From positions 1 to 35,579 of the forward strand of contig NZ_JAIXST010000003.1 of NCBI RefSeq assembly GCF_027484545.1: a stretch of 35,579 nt of DNA. Reading direction: 5' to 3'. The position numbers and the translations under genes were made by a program. Below the pieces are notes generated by a model, which worked only from the letters and a program-made list of their open reading frames with translations, did not search any database and was not told the DNA's origin. Below are positions 1 to 8,887 of this stretch, piece by piece. The first letter of the stretch is position 1, and every line of letters starts with the position of its first letter. This DNA is from Runella sp. (GTDB lineage: Bacteria > Bacteroidota > Bacteroidia > Cytophagales > Spirosomataceae).

Positions 1-2
1 CC

Positions 3-179
3 GGTAATTCTTTCAACGTTCGCTTAGATGGACATCTCACAATTGTACAGTTTTGGAATTGGGCTATTTTTTTTGAAATGGACGATGTTACTTTTTCGCC
101 TAATCCTAAGCTGCATACTTTTAGAAATGTTCCTAATCCAGAAAATCCTTCCTTAGGATTTGTGGTTGATATCAGTTAA
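3..179 (+). CDS. 3' end of an unknown CDS (partial)
   Basis: An open frame enters from the left edge and ends at TAA 177-179, giving the last 58 residues of a protein. Visible features are an aromatic stretch (VQFWNWAIFFEMDD) and the end GFVVDIS. No family is recognised. It lies 17 bases before the next start codon on the same strand and shares its AT-rich composition, so it is probably the upstream gene of the same operon. Its beginning is outside the window. Confidence 0.6.
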   Translation, partial: GNSFNVRLDGHLTIVQFWNWAIFFEMDDVTFSPNPKLHTFRNVPNPENPSLGFVVDIS

Positions 180-196
180 TCTTAAATTATACAGAA

Positions 197-1471
197 ATGA
201 AAAACTCAAATCAAATTAAGTCGTTTTGCTTATTAATGGTTTTGTTTTTTACAGAATCAACCTCAATAGGCCAGGTACTAAGCGGAGACGCTACGGGTAA
301 AAGTACTGTATTGGTAGAAGGCGGCAATATTGGAATAAACGTAGCGGCAGGAGCTGCTGAAATAAATTACACTCAATTTGCTAATTACTTTGCTCGCGAA
401 AATTTCAGAAAATTGACTTGGGGGGTAAACGCACGTGCTGAAGCGGATGGTAGTGTTTTAGATATAATACAAGGAGGAATAGTAGGTTCAAAAAGTAGGC
501 TTAACGGATTCATAGGACTTTCGCAATTTTATGGAAAAGTAAAAGCAGACAGCGATTTACAGTCAGACCACAGGGGGAGATCAATTAATTTTAAAACAAC
601 TGAAGAATTCAAAGTTCAAGTTAAAAATTTTCAGGAAAAAGAAACAGAAAAGACAATTTTGAAAGCCCAATCATTGAGTGAGGATTTGGGATTGATACTT
701 GAAGCACGAACAAGACAATGCACAACTGAGGTCAAAAAGGCACTTTCGGAATTTTTAGACCCTTCAAAGCCTAATAACGTGAAAGGGAAGTTGTCAGATC
801 TTTTTAAAAAAATACACGACAAACCATATTTTGATACATTATTAAAGCAATATAATCTTGATAGTAACTCAGAAGCAACGCTTCCAGACATTATAATTAA
901 AGAGGTTTTTGAGAATCCGAACAATGCCGCTTTAAATACAGGTATGTTAATAAAAATCCCTGAAAAGCTGCGCTCAGTATCTTTAAAATACTTTTCACAA
1001 TACCAACAAAGCTTAGAAGACATAACAGGACAAAAAGAGTATTTTCAGTTTCTTTCAGTAGAATCTTCTTTTTTATACGCACATCTTAAGAAATCGTTTG
1101 ATGATGCCATGAAAAATGTTACATCAATTAAGGAAGAACTTGATATTGTAGAAAATAAGTTAAGGGAAGAGCAAGCAAGATTGGATGAAATTAAAACCTT
1201 TTGGCGTAGGCGTGGAACATTCTATTTAAGAAGTGGTGTAGAAGGGAATCGTTTTCGATTGTGGGGTACTGCAATTGATACTACTAATGTTTACAAAAGT
1301 TTTTCCCGTAAAAGTTTTTCAGGTTTCTTTAGTGAAGTCGGTTATAATTATCACAATGGAGGTAGGTTTATTTTAGGGACAAGTTTGGGCTACCAAGTAG
1401 TGGATAATTTTTCTGATTTACGAAAACAAGATGTAGTTATTACCCAAAAAGGTAAAGATAAAATAGGGTAG
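197..1471 (+). CDS. Exported barrel-like protein, cut short by in-frame TAG
   Basis: The 424-residue product starts with a signal peptide (MKNSNQIKSFCLLMVLFF..., cut near SIGQ). About residues 45-115 are beta-rich with alternating polar and aromatic residues. A long charged helical region with coiled-coil character follows at about 130-335. Beta-rich sequence returns from about 340 (FYLRSGVEGNRFRLWGTA, FSGFFSEVGYNYHNGGRF). The frame stops at TAG 1469-1471, but the same frame stays open to 1843 with matching barrel-like sequence, so this looks like a nonsense-mutated outer-membrane protein of about 549 codons. The gene is AT-rich compared with the rest of the window. It sits 17 bases after the upstream gene, and the pYEATS gene begins 14 bases after the full-length end. 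No family is recognised; the barrel call is inference. Confidence 0.6.
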   Translation: MKNSNQIKSFCLLMVLFFTESTSIGQVLSGDATGKSTVLVEGGNIGINVAAGAAEINYTQFANYFARENFRKLTWGVNARAEADGSVLDIIQGGIVGSKSRLNGFIGLSQFYGKVKADSDLQSDHRGRSINFKTTEEFKVQVKNFQEKETEKTILKAQSLSEDLGLILEARTRQCTTEVKKALSEFLDPSKPNNVKGKLSDLFKKIHDKPYFDTLLKQYNLDSNSEATLPDIIIKEVFENPNNAALNTGMLIKIPEKLRSVSLKYFSQYQQSLEDITGQKEYFQFLSVESSFLYAHLKKSFDDAMKNVTSIKEELDIVENKLREEQARLDEIKTFWRRRGTFYLRSGVEGNRFRLWGTAIDTTNVYKSFSRKSFSGFFSEVGYNYHNGGRFILGTSLGYQVVDNFSDLRKQDVVITQKGKDKIG

Positions 1472-1843
1472 GAAATCACACGAACCGATAAAACCGAAGC
1501 CTATCGTGGAAATTATCAACCCTATGACCGTATAAACTTTAATTTAGACCTTATCAAGTTTTTAAAGTTCAATGACGAATACTTTGTTACTTTAAATCCA
1601 TGGGTAAGACATAAAATGCCTTTTAAGAAACATTTGTCAATAGCAAGAGCTTCTACTGACTTGGGTATCAGTGCTTATATCTTTAAAAATCGAGGAGTTT
1701 TTATGGGTGGTATTTATGCGGGTATCGCTGACATTACGGATAGTCAACGAGTAATAGAAGGCAACGATCCGATTAGATTGGGGGAAAGATGGAGTTTCGG
1801 AATTGTTACGAAAATTAACTTTATACCTTTAATTGCTTATTAA
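1472..1843 (+). pseudogene. In-frame remainder of the barrel-like gene after TAG
   Basis: This is the same reading frame as the preceding gene, running directly on from the TAG. It encodes EITRTDKTEAYRGNYQPYDR and continues through strands such as FVTLNPWVRHKM, DLGISAYIFK, VFMGGIYAGIADI and RWSFGIVTKINF to a stop at 1841-1843. Short alternating strands and an aromatic last residue are typical of a C-terminal outer-membrane barrel. The first ATG in this part is at 1616, but nothing suggests an independent gene starts there. One substitution (for example CAG or TGG to TAG) would explain the break; a sequencing error or readthrough are alternatives. Confidence 0.6.
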
Positions 1844-1857
1844 ACCTTACCTTAACC

Positions 1858-2793
1858 ATGAAAGACTCTGTCACCATCGCCCAAGATTCTTTAAACAGAC
1901 TCTTGGCTACTGCAAAAAAATATTCAGAAATCAACAAATCCGTTGATTGGGCAGATTTTTGGATTATCGTTGCCATCGTATTGGTATCAGGTATTTTGGG
2001 TGGATTGGTCAACTATTACTACAACCTCAAAAAGACGCCTGACGAAAACGAAGTGCATACAATAGGGCGTTCACTTATTATTGGTGTTGGCGCAGCAATC
2101 ATTGTACCCATTTTTCTGGAAGTTACCCAAAGTAAAGTACTTCAAGGCGTTATCAATAACGAACTTAATCAGGTAGTTCTTTTGGTCAGTTTCTGCGTGT
2201 TGGCAGCTATTTCCTCTACGCGATTTATTTCGTCTGTTTCTGATTCAGTCATAAGTCGCCTTACAAAGGAAGTTAAAGATACTAAAGAAGAAGCCAAGAT
2301 AGCTAAAGAAGAAGCCAAAGAAGCTAAACAAAAAGCAGACGTTACCATCACAGCGATTGAACAACGGGGCGGGACTAAAACGCTGCCTGGAACTACAAAA
2401 AGATTGTTGTCTGCCACCAAAAGTTTGAGCAGCATTGATACTAATGACCCAATAAAGGGACAATTTGGTGGGAAACCAAAGGATGAAAATGAGAATTTTG
2501 AGTTATTGTTGGCAGATTTTACTGAAAGTTCTGTGAAAGGCTGGTATAACTTGACTTTCAAAGTACGTGCATTAAATCCTTCTAAAAAACCGCTCGAAGG
2601 CAACGTTACTTTTTACCTTCACCCTACTTTCAGACCGGATGTAGAAAAGGTAAAAGTGGTGAATGGAGTGGCATTAATGTCCAAAATAGCTTGGGGTGCT
2701 TTCACTATCGGGGCAGAATTGGAAGATGGTACGCAATTAGAGTATGATTTAGCCGAAAATACGGATTTACCGCAAGATTTCAGAAAAAGGTAG
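1858..2793 (+). CDS. Three-TM membrane protein with coiled coil and C-terminal pYEATS domain
   Basis: The 311-residue protein has three hydrophobic helices at about 34-54, 70-90 and 104-124, followed by a Lys/Glu/Ala-rich coiled coil at about 130-165 (repeats of KEEAK). After a linker, residues about 212-308 look like a prokaryotic YEATS domain: a beta-sandwich with VTFYLHPTF (250-258), AWGAFTIGAE (278-287) and LEYDLA (294-299), which match the YEATS pattern of LHPSF, GWG-F and a late DL. Eukaryotic YEATS domains read acyl-lysine. Prokaryotic relatives have been placed by comparative genomics in conflict-system proteins, where their ligand is unknown. The domain probably faces the cytoplasm. 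The gene starts 14 bases after the barrel-like gene and ends at a strong terminator, so it is the last gene of the operon. The pYEATS call comes from motif reading only. Confidence 0.7.
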   Translation: MKDSVTIAQDSLNRLLATAKKYSEINKSVDWADFWIIVAIVLVSGILGGLVNYYYNLKKTPDENEVHTIGRSLIIGVGAAIIVPIFLEVTQSKVLQGVINNELNQVVLLVSFCVLAAISSTRFISSVSDSVISRLTKEVKDTKEEAKIAKEEAKEAKQKADVTITAIEQRGGTKTLPGTTKRLLSATKSLSSIDTNDPIKGQFGGKPKDENENFELLLADFTESSVKGWYNLTFKVRALNPSKKPLEGNVTFYLHPTFRPDVEKVKVVNGVALMSKIAWGAFTIGAELEDGTQLEYDLAENTDLPQDFRKR

Positions 2794-2812
2794 AATTTTT
2801 TAGTACTTTATC

Positions 2813-2852
2813 AATACCTCCTGATAAATCTTATTAGGAGGTATTTCCTTTT
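2813..2852 (+). terminator. Rho-independent-type terminator after the pYEATS gene
   Basis: A 15-bp stem is formed by 2813-2827 and 2831-2845, with one G-T pair and a three-base loop. A T-rich tail (TCCTTTT) follows. It lies 20 bases after the stop codon. Confidence 0.75.
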
Positions 2853-2985
2853 ATAACAAATCACGTCTAAATTACTACATTGGACGACAAAAATTCAAGT
2901 TTCGTACTGTTTCTTTAAACCAAAGGCATTAACTATTGCTTTTATTAGAGAATTTTGTCTTTACTTTTTACCTAAAACAAACTAA

Positions 2986-5022
2986 ATGAGAAAGTTACGA
3001 TTTATTCTAAGCCTATCGGTAGTAGGGATGATGTCTGCGGCATTTATTAAGACTGATGACCCCAAACGCAGCAAGGGACTTGATTTGTCGGGTATGGATT
3101 TGACGGTGAGCCCGCGCGAAGACTTCTTTTTGTACGCCAACGGAGCTTGGCTCAAGAAAACTGAAATTCCCGCTTCCGAAACAAGCTGGGGTTCGTTCAA
3201 TATCCTGCGCAGCGACAATCAGAGAAATATCAAAGACATTTTGGAAGACGCAGCCAAAAGCAAATCTCCCGCAGGAAGTGTTCAACAACGTGTAGGCGAT
3301 TTTTTTGTATCCGGGATGGATACGCTTATCATTGAAAAGCGGGGTTATACTCCCATTAAGCCAACCTTGGCTGAAATTGACAAAATCAAAGATTACAAAG
3401 GGTTGCTTCAGTATTCTGCTACGCATCCTTTAGAAGGAGGAAATACGTATGTTGGAATAGGCATTGGAACCGATGCTAAAAATCCGGATGCGTATGTGGT
3501 GAGCCTGCGTCAGACAGGTACGGGTTTGCCTGAGAAAGATTATTACACCAAAACCGACGAGTCCACGGTAAAAATCCGAACTGCTTACAAAAAATACATC
3601 ACGACACTTTTTACCCTTACTGGAACTGAACCAACCAAAGCGGCTCAATTGGCGGAAGATATTTTGTCTTTGGAAACGCAAATTGCCACTTCCCACATGG
3701 GACGCATCGAAATGCGTAACCCAAATGCGTTGTATAACAAGTTTGCCGTGAAGGACTTTGCGGTAAAAGTACCCAATTTAGATTTGGAAAACATGATTGT
3801 CACGCTTAGGATGAAAACCGATTCCATCATCGTGGTACAACCCAAATACTATGAATCGCTTAATGAACTTCTCCCCAAAACTCCGATAGAAATTTTGAAG
3901 GCCAAAATGAAGTTTTCGGTTATCAGTGGCGCGGCAAACCTATTGAGTAAGCCTTTTGTAGAGGCAAGTTTTGAATACTCGGGTAAAGCTCTCAGTGGTC
4001 AGAAAGAACAGCAAGACCGTTGGAAACGTATTTCGAGCCAAACGGATGGTTTGATGAGCGATTTGTTGGGACAACTCTATGTGGCAAAACATTTTAAACC
4101 CGAAGCCAAAAAACGCATGGATGAATTGGTGGCAAATCTGCAAAAAGTATTTGAAACCCGTATCAATGCCCTTGATTGGATGACGGCCGAAACGAAGGCC
4201 GAAGCACTCAAAAAACTCAAAGCATTTACGCCCAAAATAGGTTATCCATCTAAGTGGAAAAACTACGATGGAGTAGTCGTAAAACGCGATGATTATTATG
4301 GAAATGTTCGGGCTTTTGGCAAATGGCGCTATGAAGAAATGCTCAAACGTTTGGGAAAAGCCGTTGATAAATCGGAGTGGGGAATGACTGCCCCGACGGT
4401 CAACGCTTCTTACAGTCCGTTGAGCAACGCCATTACTTTTCCGGCAGGAATTCTGCAATGGCCATTTTTTGATGCCGAAGCCGACGATGCTTTTAATTAT
4501 GGCGCAATTGGTGCCGTGATTGGCCACGAAATGACGCATGGTTTCGACGATCAAGGCCGTCAGTACAATTACATGGGAATGCTTAAAAATTGGTGGAAAA
4601 AAGAGGATAATGACCAGTTTAAACAGCGCGCCCAAGTCGTCATCGATCAATATGATAGCTTTACTGTTTTGGATGGTTTACACGTGAAAGGACAATTAAC
4701 TCTCGGCGAAAACATCGCTGATATTGGCGGATTGTCAGTAGCTTATGAGGCATTCAAAACTTACACTAAACAGGGAAAGAGTAACGAAAAAACAGATGGA
4801 TTTACGCCTGACCAGCGTTTGTTTTTGGCTTTCGGCCAGATTTGGCGTAATAAAAGTCGGGATGAATCCCTCCGCCTTCGGGTCAATACCGATCCGCACT
4901 CTCCGGGTGAATTTCGGAGTAATGGTCCTTTGTCCAATTTTGAACCCTTTTACAAAGCTTTTGGCATTCAACCCGGCGATAAAATGTTTCGTCCAGACAA
5001 TACCCGCGTGAAGATTTGGTAA
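2986..5022 (+). CDS. M13 family zinc metallopeptidase (PepO/neprilysin-like)
   Basis: The 678-residue protein has the usual length of bacterial M13 peptidases. A hydrophobic N-terminus (MRKLRFILSLSVVGMMSAAF) acts as signal peptide or anchor, so the enzyme should act outside the cytoplasm. The zinc site is complete: HEMTH at 514-518 supplies two histidines and the catalytic Glu515, and ENIADIGG beginning at Glu575 supplies the third ligand and Asp579. The substrate-binding NASY motif lies upstream (PTVNASYSP) and the C-terminus keeps the usual end VKIW. The family cleaves oligopeptides. The ATG is preceded by AAACAAACTAA with no Shine-Dalgarno sequence, as is normal in this phylum. The gene stands alone between two terminators. 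Confidence 0.93.
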   Translation: MRKLRFILSLSVVGMMSAAFIKTDDPKRSKGLDLSGMDLTVSPREDFFLYANGAWLKKTEIPASETSWGSFNILRSDNQRNIKDILEDAAKSKSPAGSVQQRVGDFFVSGMDTLIIEKRGYTPIKPTLAEIDKIKDYKGLLQYSATHPLEGGNTYVGIGIGTDAKNPDAYVVSLRQTGTGLPEKDYYTKTDESTVKIRTAYKKYITTLFTLTGTEPTKAAQLAEDILSLETQIATSHMGRIEMRNPNALYNKFAVKDFAVKVPNLDLENMIVTLRMKTDSIIVVQPKYYESLNELLPKTPIEILKAKMKFSVISGAANLLSKPFVEASFEYSGKALSGQKEQQDRWKRISSQTDGLMSDLLGQLYVAKHFKPEAKKRMDELVANLQKVFETRINALDWMTAETKAEALKKLKAFTPKIGYPSKWKNYDGVVVKRDDYYGNVRAFGKWRYEEMLKRLGKAVDKSEWGMTAPTVNASYSPLSNAITFPAGILQWPFFDAEADDAFNYGAIGAVIGHEMTHGFDDQGRQYNYMGMLKNWWKKEDNDQFKQRAQVVIDQYDSFTVLDGLHVKGQLTLGENIADIGGLSVAYEAFKTYTKQGKSNEKTDGFTPDQRLFLAFGQIWRNKSRDESLRLRVNTDPHSPGEFRSNGPLSNFEPFYKAFGIQPGDKMFRPDNTRVKIW

Positions 5023-5030
5023 GGGTGTTC

Positions 5031-5084
5031 ATTCAGGGCTACCTTCTCACTAAAAGAGATTTTAGTAAGAAGGTAGCCCTGAAT
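5031..5084. terminator. Long bidirectional hairpin between convergent genes
   Basis: Two 25-base arms (5031-5055 and 5060-5084) are complementary except at one position, with a GAGA loop. The hairpin fills the gap between the M13 gene on the plus strand and the FG-GAP gene on the minus strand. The T-tract is weak on both sides, so its strength as a terminator is inferred from stem length and position. Confidence 0.7.
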
Positions 5085-5089
5085 TTAGC

Positions 5090-8000
5090 TTACTTTTTAG
5101 GTTTGAAAATCATCAACTTATCCTTGTTGCGAGAAACCAGAAAAAGTGTCTCCGCACCGCTCCGAATTGGCTGAATATCACGCACTTCACCCGTTAGCAA
5201 AAAGTTGGTAGAGGTAGGAAGTAAAGGCTTGAATATTTTACCTGATTTAGAAAAGTTGTTTTGCAAAATCAACCCATAACTTGCATCGTAGCGACCCTGA
5301 TACGTGCTGACATTGTAAAAATTTCCTCCTAACAGAATATCGGGTTTACCATCATTGGTAATATCGGCGATGGAAATGGCAAAGGTTTTAGAAACCTGCG
5401 CTTCACTTGGTAATCGGTGAATAATGAATTCACCTTTGCCTGAATTTTCCAGCCAAACACTCTCAAACGTGTTGACTTCCAGGAGTTTTGCAGCATCCAA
5501 TTCCGCAGATTTAAAGATTTTTTCAATGGCTTTACCCGAAAAATCCTTGTAATTGGAAAAGCGCTTGTTCAGAAAAGGAAGGGTTTTCCCCAATTCGTCT
5601 TTCGACGCCACCGGATAAAATTCATCACCTTCACTATAGGCCAAAATTTGGTCGGTCTTGAGACTTGTATTCAGAAAATCACCTGCGTACATGCGTAAAA
5701 CTGCGTTTTCGGCTCTCCGGAACTTTGTATTTTCTCCCAAATTTCCTACTACAAAGTCAATATCGCCATCGCCATCCAAATCGGCCGATTTGATGGCTTG
5801 CCAAAAGCCTGTTTTAGTGTCGAGTGTTGTATTCAGAATGTTAAGTTTCTTATTATCATTTTCAAAAACAGTAATGCCCATCCAATCACCAACCACTACC
5901 AAATCAGCATCTCTGTCGTTGTCAATATCGGCCCAAGTTGCGTCGGTCACCATTCCGGCTTTACGAAGTTTTGGGGCAAGCTTATCCGTTTCGTCCGTAT
6001 AAATACCTTTCCCGTTGTTAATGAGCAAATAAGAATCAGGTACATATCCATAATGATAAGCCACCACACGTCCGCCAACAAACAAATCCATGTCGCCGTC
6101 TTTGTCAAAATCAATCGGCTTAACGCACGACTTATTACCGTATAATTTAGGCAATGAAGTTTGATTACGGCTAAAATTGCCTTTTCCGTCGTTGAGATAT
6201 AAGCGGTCGAGTAGGGGGGCACTTTCGCCGAAAAACTCGTTGCCACCACTCACTACGTATAAATCTAAATCGTTGTCTCCGTCGGCATCAAAGAAGGCCG
6301 CATCGGTATCTTCACAAAGAGTATCGCTGAGAAAAGCAGCCTGTTTACTTTCAGCAAATTGCCCATCCGGTTTTTGTAAAAAGAGTTTTCCTGCCTGATA
6401 TTTTGGCCCACCCACGTAAAAATCCTCCAATTTGTCGCCATTTACATCTCCTACAGCCATTTTAGGGCCCTCAGTAGATATTTTGAAAGGCATTAGTGGT
6501 TCGCGGGTAAAATCGTAATAGTCGTTTTCTTTGTGCGTAAAATCAATGGGATATTGTGCTGAAACATTCTCAAACAAAGGCTTTTTTTCTATTGTAAATG
6601 CCCATTTTTCAATGGCACCTTCTTGCCGAAGGGTCAGAGTTTGATTGGATTGCACGTTAGTAAAAATCTGCGCTTTTTGAGTAGGCCACACTACTATCAA
6701 TGAATCAATTTTGTTGGCTTTTCCCAATCCAAAAGTAAGCCAAGGTTCTACCGACGACATAAAGCCTCGGGTCGGCATGTTTTGCTGATATAGCCACTTA
6801 TTATTGGTTTTGAGATAGACTTTTGCCCCTACTCCAAATCCATTTCCTTTTTGTCCCTGTAGCTTAACTTTTAGAAAATTATTCTTGAAAAGTTCGTTGG
6901 CTTTATTCTCATAAATTCCTGCGGGAGAGTTTAAGTTATTGGTAATCAATTCTAAATCTCCATCGTTGTCCAAATCAGCATAAGCGGCACCGTTGGCACA
7001 ATTAAATTCTTTAAATCCCCACGCGAGCGATTTGTCTTCAAACAATAAACTATCCGTGCCTTTATAAAGGTAGTTGTGCCAGCGACCGTCCGGCATTTTA
7101 GAAAGCGCTTCTTTGTCGCTTTTTTTGCCTTTGTCAAGCATCATTTCTATCATTGGATTAGATACGTACTTGATGTATTCAAGGTCGTTGGGCCGACGCT
7201 CTATTCCATTGGTGATAAAAAGATCTTTGATTCCGTCATTGTCATAATCAGCCAAAAGGGGAGACCAACTCCAGTCGGTAGCGGAGATGCCAGCCATAGC
7301 ACCAATGTCGCTAAAGCGCTCACCGCCAAGGTTTATCTGTAATGTGTTGCGGGTATATTGGTTGTAATAACCAAATTGCAGTTTATACAAAAACACATCC
7401 AACGGATCTTCTCCCATGGATGCTTTTTCTATTTTGGGGTCTTGCGGGTACATATCCATTGTTACTACATCAAGCAAACCATCGTTATTGACATCGGCCA
7501 TATCATTGCCCATCGAAAACTTACTGGTGTGCATAAAATGCTCCCGCATTGCTTCTTTGAATGTACCGTCTTTTTGGTTGATGTAGTAATAATCGTCCTC
7601 GTGAAAATCGTTGGCCACGTAAATATCTTCCCATCCGTCGTTGTTCAAATCACCGACTGAAATACCCAAACCGTATCCCTGCGGTGCGGCATAGATTCCT
7701 GCTTTGATGCTTACGTTGGAGAAATGTTTTCCATCGTTTCGGAAAAAATAGTCGCCTGCCAGTTCATCGCGGTCAAGTGCACGTACGTTGACGCGGTCGT
7801 AGGAAATGGAGGTATGCACGGCGTGGTTGAGCAAATACATGTCCAAATCACCGTCGTGGTCATAATCAAAAAAGGCTGCCTGAGTGGAAAATCCTTGAAA
7901 ATCGAGCCCGTATTCTTTTGATTTTTCCGAAAAAGTACCGTCTTGGTTATTGATAAACAGTTCGTTATGACCCTTGAAGGATTTGTAATTGCTCACGGCA

Positions 8001-8425
8001 CACACATAAATATCAAGCCATCCATCTCCGTTTACATCGGCCATGGTTACGCCTGTTTTCCAATTGGCACTGCCACCGATTTGGGCTTTTTCAGAAGCAT
8101 CTTCAAAGGTAATTCCCGTCTCTTTTTCTGTTTTATTGAGGTAAAGGCGGTTTTTGCCTTGATTGGACACAAAGAATAAGTCAGATAGGCCATCATTGTT
8201 GACATCCCCTACCGCTACACCACCCCCGTTGTAGAAATAGAGGTAATCTAAGATATTTAGGTCTTTGCCGTCTTTAACCGTATTGACAAAAGTTACCCCA
8301 CTTTTTTCGGGAGTAAGTTGGGTAAAAAGTGCGTCTTCGTTGGAGCTATCTTGTTGATTTTTTGAGCAATTGGTAAGAACAAACAGACTAATACTTAAAA
8401 CACTCAATGTGCTTACTTTCATCAT
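5090..8425 (-). CDS. FG-GAP/VCBS repeat lipoprotein with ASPIC/UnbV domain (paralogue 1)
   Basis: A surface or periplasmic lipoprotein of about 1,110 residues, with lipobox LTNC after a hydrophobic N-terminus. It carries at least a dozen calcium-binding FG-GAP/VCBS loops of the type DxNxDGxxD (DVNNDGLSD, DYDHDGDLD, DLDGDGDID), which fold as beta-propellers. Between two blocks of these is an ASPIC/UnbV domain at about residues 518-590 (GFGVGAKV, TFGLGKANKIDSLIVVWP). In Cytophagales such proteins often accompany SusC/SusD transporters; the exact role is unknown. The start is ATG 8425, which overlaps the TGA of the PIN-toxin remnant by one base. GTG 8428 and ATG 8422 are also possible; GTG 8428 lines up with the first ATG of susC and of paralogue 2 in a shared start context. 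Confidence 0.88.
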   Translation of the reverse strand: MMKVSTLSVLSISLFVLTNCSKNQQDSSNEDALFTQLTPEKSGVTFVNTVKDGKDLNILDYLYFYNGGGVAVGDVNNDGLSDLFFVSNQGKNRLYLNKTEKETGITFEDASEKAQIGGSANWKTGVTMADVNGDGWLDIYVCAVSNYKSFKGHNELFINNQDGTFSEKSKEYGLDFQGFSTQAAFFDYDHDGDLDMYLLNHAVHTSISYDRVNVRALDRDELAGDYFFRNDGKHFSNVSIKAGIYAAPQGYGLGISVGDLNNDGWEDIYVANDFHEDDYYYINQKDGTFKEAMREHFMHTSKFSMGNDMADVNNDGLLDVVTMDMYPQDPKIEKASMGEDPLDVFLYKLQFGYYNQYTRNTLQINLGGERFSDIGAMAGISATDWSWSPLLADYDNDGIKDLFITNGIERRPNDLEYIKYVSNPMIEMMLDKGKKSDKEALSKMPDGRWHNYLYKGTDSLLFEDKSLAWGFKEFNCANGAAYADLDNDGDLELITNNLNSPAGIYENKANELFKNNFLKVKLQGQKGNGFGVGAKVYLKTNNKWLYQQNMPTRGFMSSVEPWLTFGLGKANKIDSLIVVWPTQKAQIFTNVQSNQTLTLRQEGAIEKWAFTIEKKPLFENVSAQYPIDFTHKENDYYDFTREPLMPFKISTEGPKMAVGDVNGDKLEDFYVGGPKYQAGKLFLQKPDGQFAESKQAAFLSDTLCEDTDAAFFDADGDNDLDLYVVSGGNEFFGESAPLLDRLYLNDGKGNFSRNQTSLPKLYGNKSCVKPIDFDKDGDMDLFVGGRVVAYHYGYVPDSYLLINNGKGIYTDETDKLAPKLRKAGMVTDATWADIDNDRDADLVVVGDWMGITVFENDNKKLNILNTTLDTKTGFWQAIKSADLDGDGDIDFVVGNLGENTKFRRAENAVLRMYAGDFLNTSLKTDQILAYSEGDEFYPVASKDELGKTLPFLNKRFSNYKDFSGKAIEKIFKSAELDAAKLLEVNTFESVWLENSGKGEFIIHRLPSEAQVSKTFAISIADITNDGKPDILLGGNFYNVSTYQGRYDASYGLILQNNFSKSGKIFKPLLPTSTNFLLTGEVRDIQPIRSGAETLFLVSRNKDKLMIFKPKK

Positions 8426-8873
8426 CACAGGTTATTTTTTAAAATTAATTCTTGAGGAGTAAATTTATGCAGTTGCACAAAATCGTGTGCCAAATGATCA
8501 AAATCAGCATCTGTAGTGACAAGATTCAATCCCAAAAGAGAAGCTGTTGCTGATATCCATAAATCATGTTTACCCATATTTCGGGAGGTGACCTCTAAGG
8601 TAAAATTTGGGTGCTTCCCTTGGCTAAAAGCATCTATTTCAACATATCTTTCGAGTAGCGATTCAGAGTGAATATTGAATTTTGAAATAATTTCATCCAA
8701 TTGCTCTAATTTACGCTCACCCCATTGATTTTGAAAAGCAATGGATTTAATTTCAGCGTAGCTGACATACGAAATATATTCATCTTCCTTGGATTTACCG
8801 TTTGATGAACAAAATCAAAATTGCTTTTTCTAATCAGTGCTAATAAAATATTCGTATCGTACAAAATCGCCAT
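8425..8873 (-). pseudogene. PIN-domain toxin (VapC-like), frameshifted
   Basis: The ATG at 8873 opens a typical PIN N-terminus, MAILYDTNILLALIRKSNFD, with Asp6 as the first acidic metal ligand. After VNP, near 8784-8793, the frame is lost. From the next frame the protein continues as EDEYISYVSYAEIKSIAFQN and on to HDLWISATASLLGLNLVTTDADFDHL, giving the other conserved acidic residues. One missing base at the CC-AAG junction would restore a toxin of about 149 residues. In the original frame translation stops after about 56 residues. VapC-type PIN proteins are ribonucleases held in check by the antitoxin encoded just upstream. Either the toxin is dead or the base was lost in sequencing. Its stop TGA overlaps the start of the next gene. 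Confidence 0.75.
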
Positions 8874-8887
8874 TCTTGTCCTTCGTA

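Noticed and set aside
1469-1471. Recoding of TAG as pyrrolysine or another amino acid
   Set aside because: No pyl genes or other sign of recoding in the window; other genes end normally and a point mutation suffices.
3940-4650. 236-codon open frame on the minus strand
   Set aside because: It lies fully antisense inside the M13 peptidase gene and encodes no recognisable motif.
8784-8797. Programmed ribosomal frameshift in the PIN toxin gene
   Set aside because: No slippery heptamer or downstream pseudoknot is visible; a simple one-base deletion or sequencing error is more likely.
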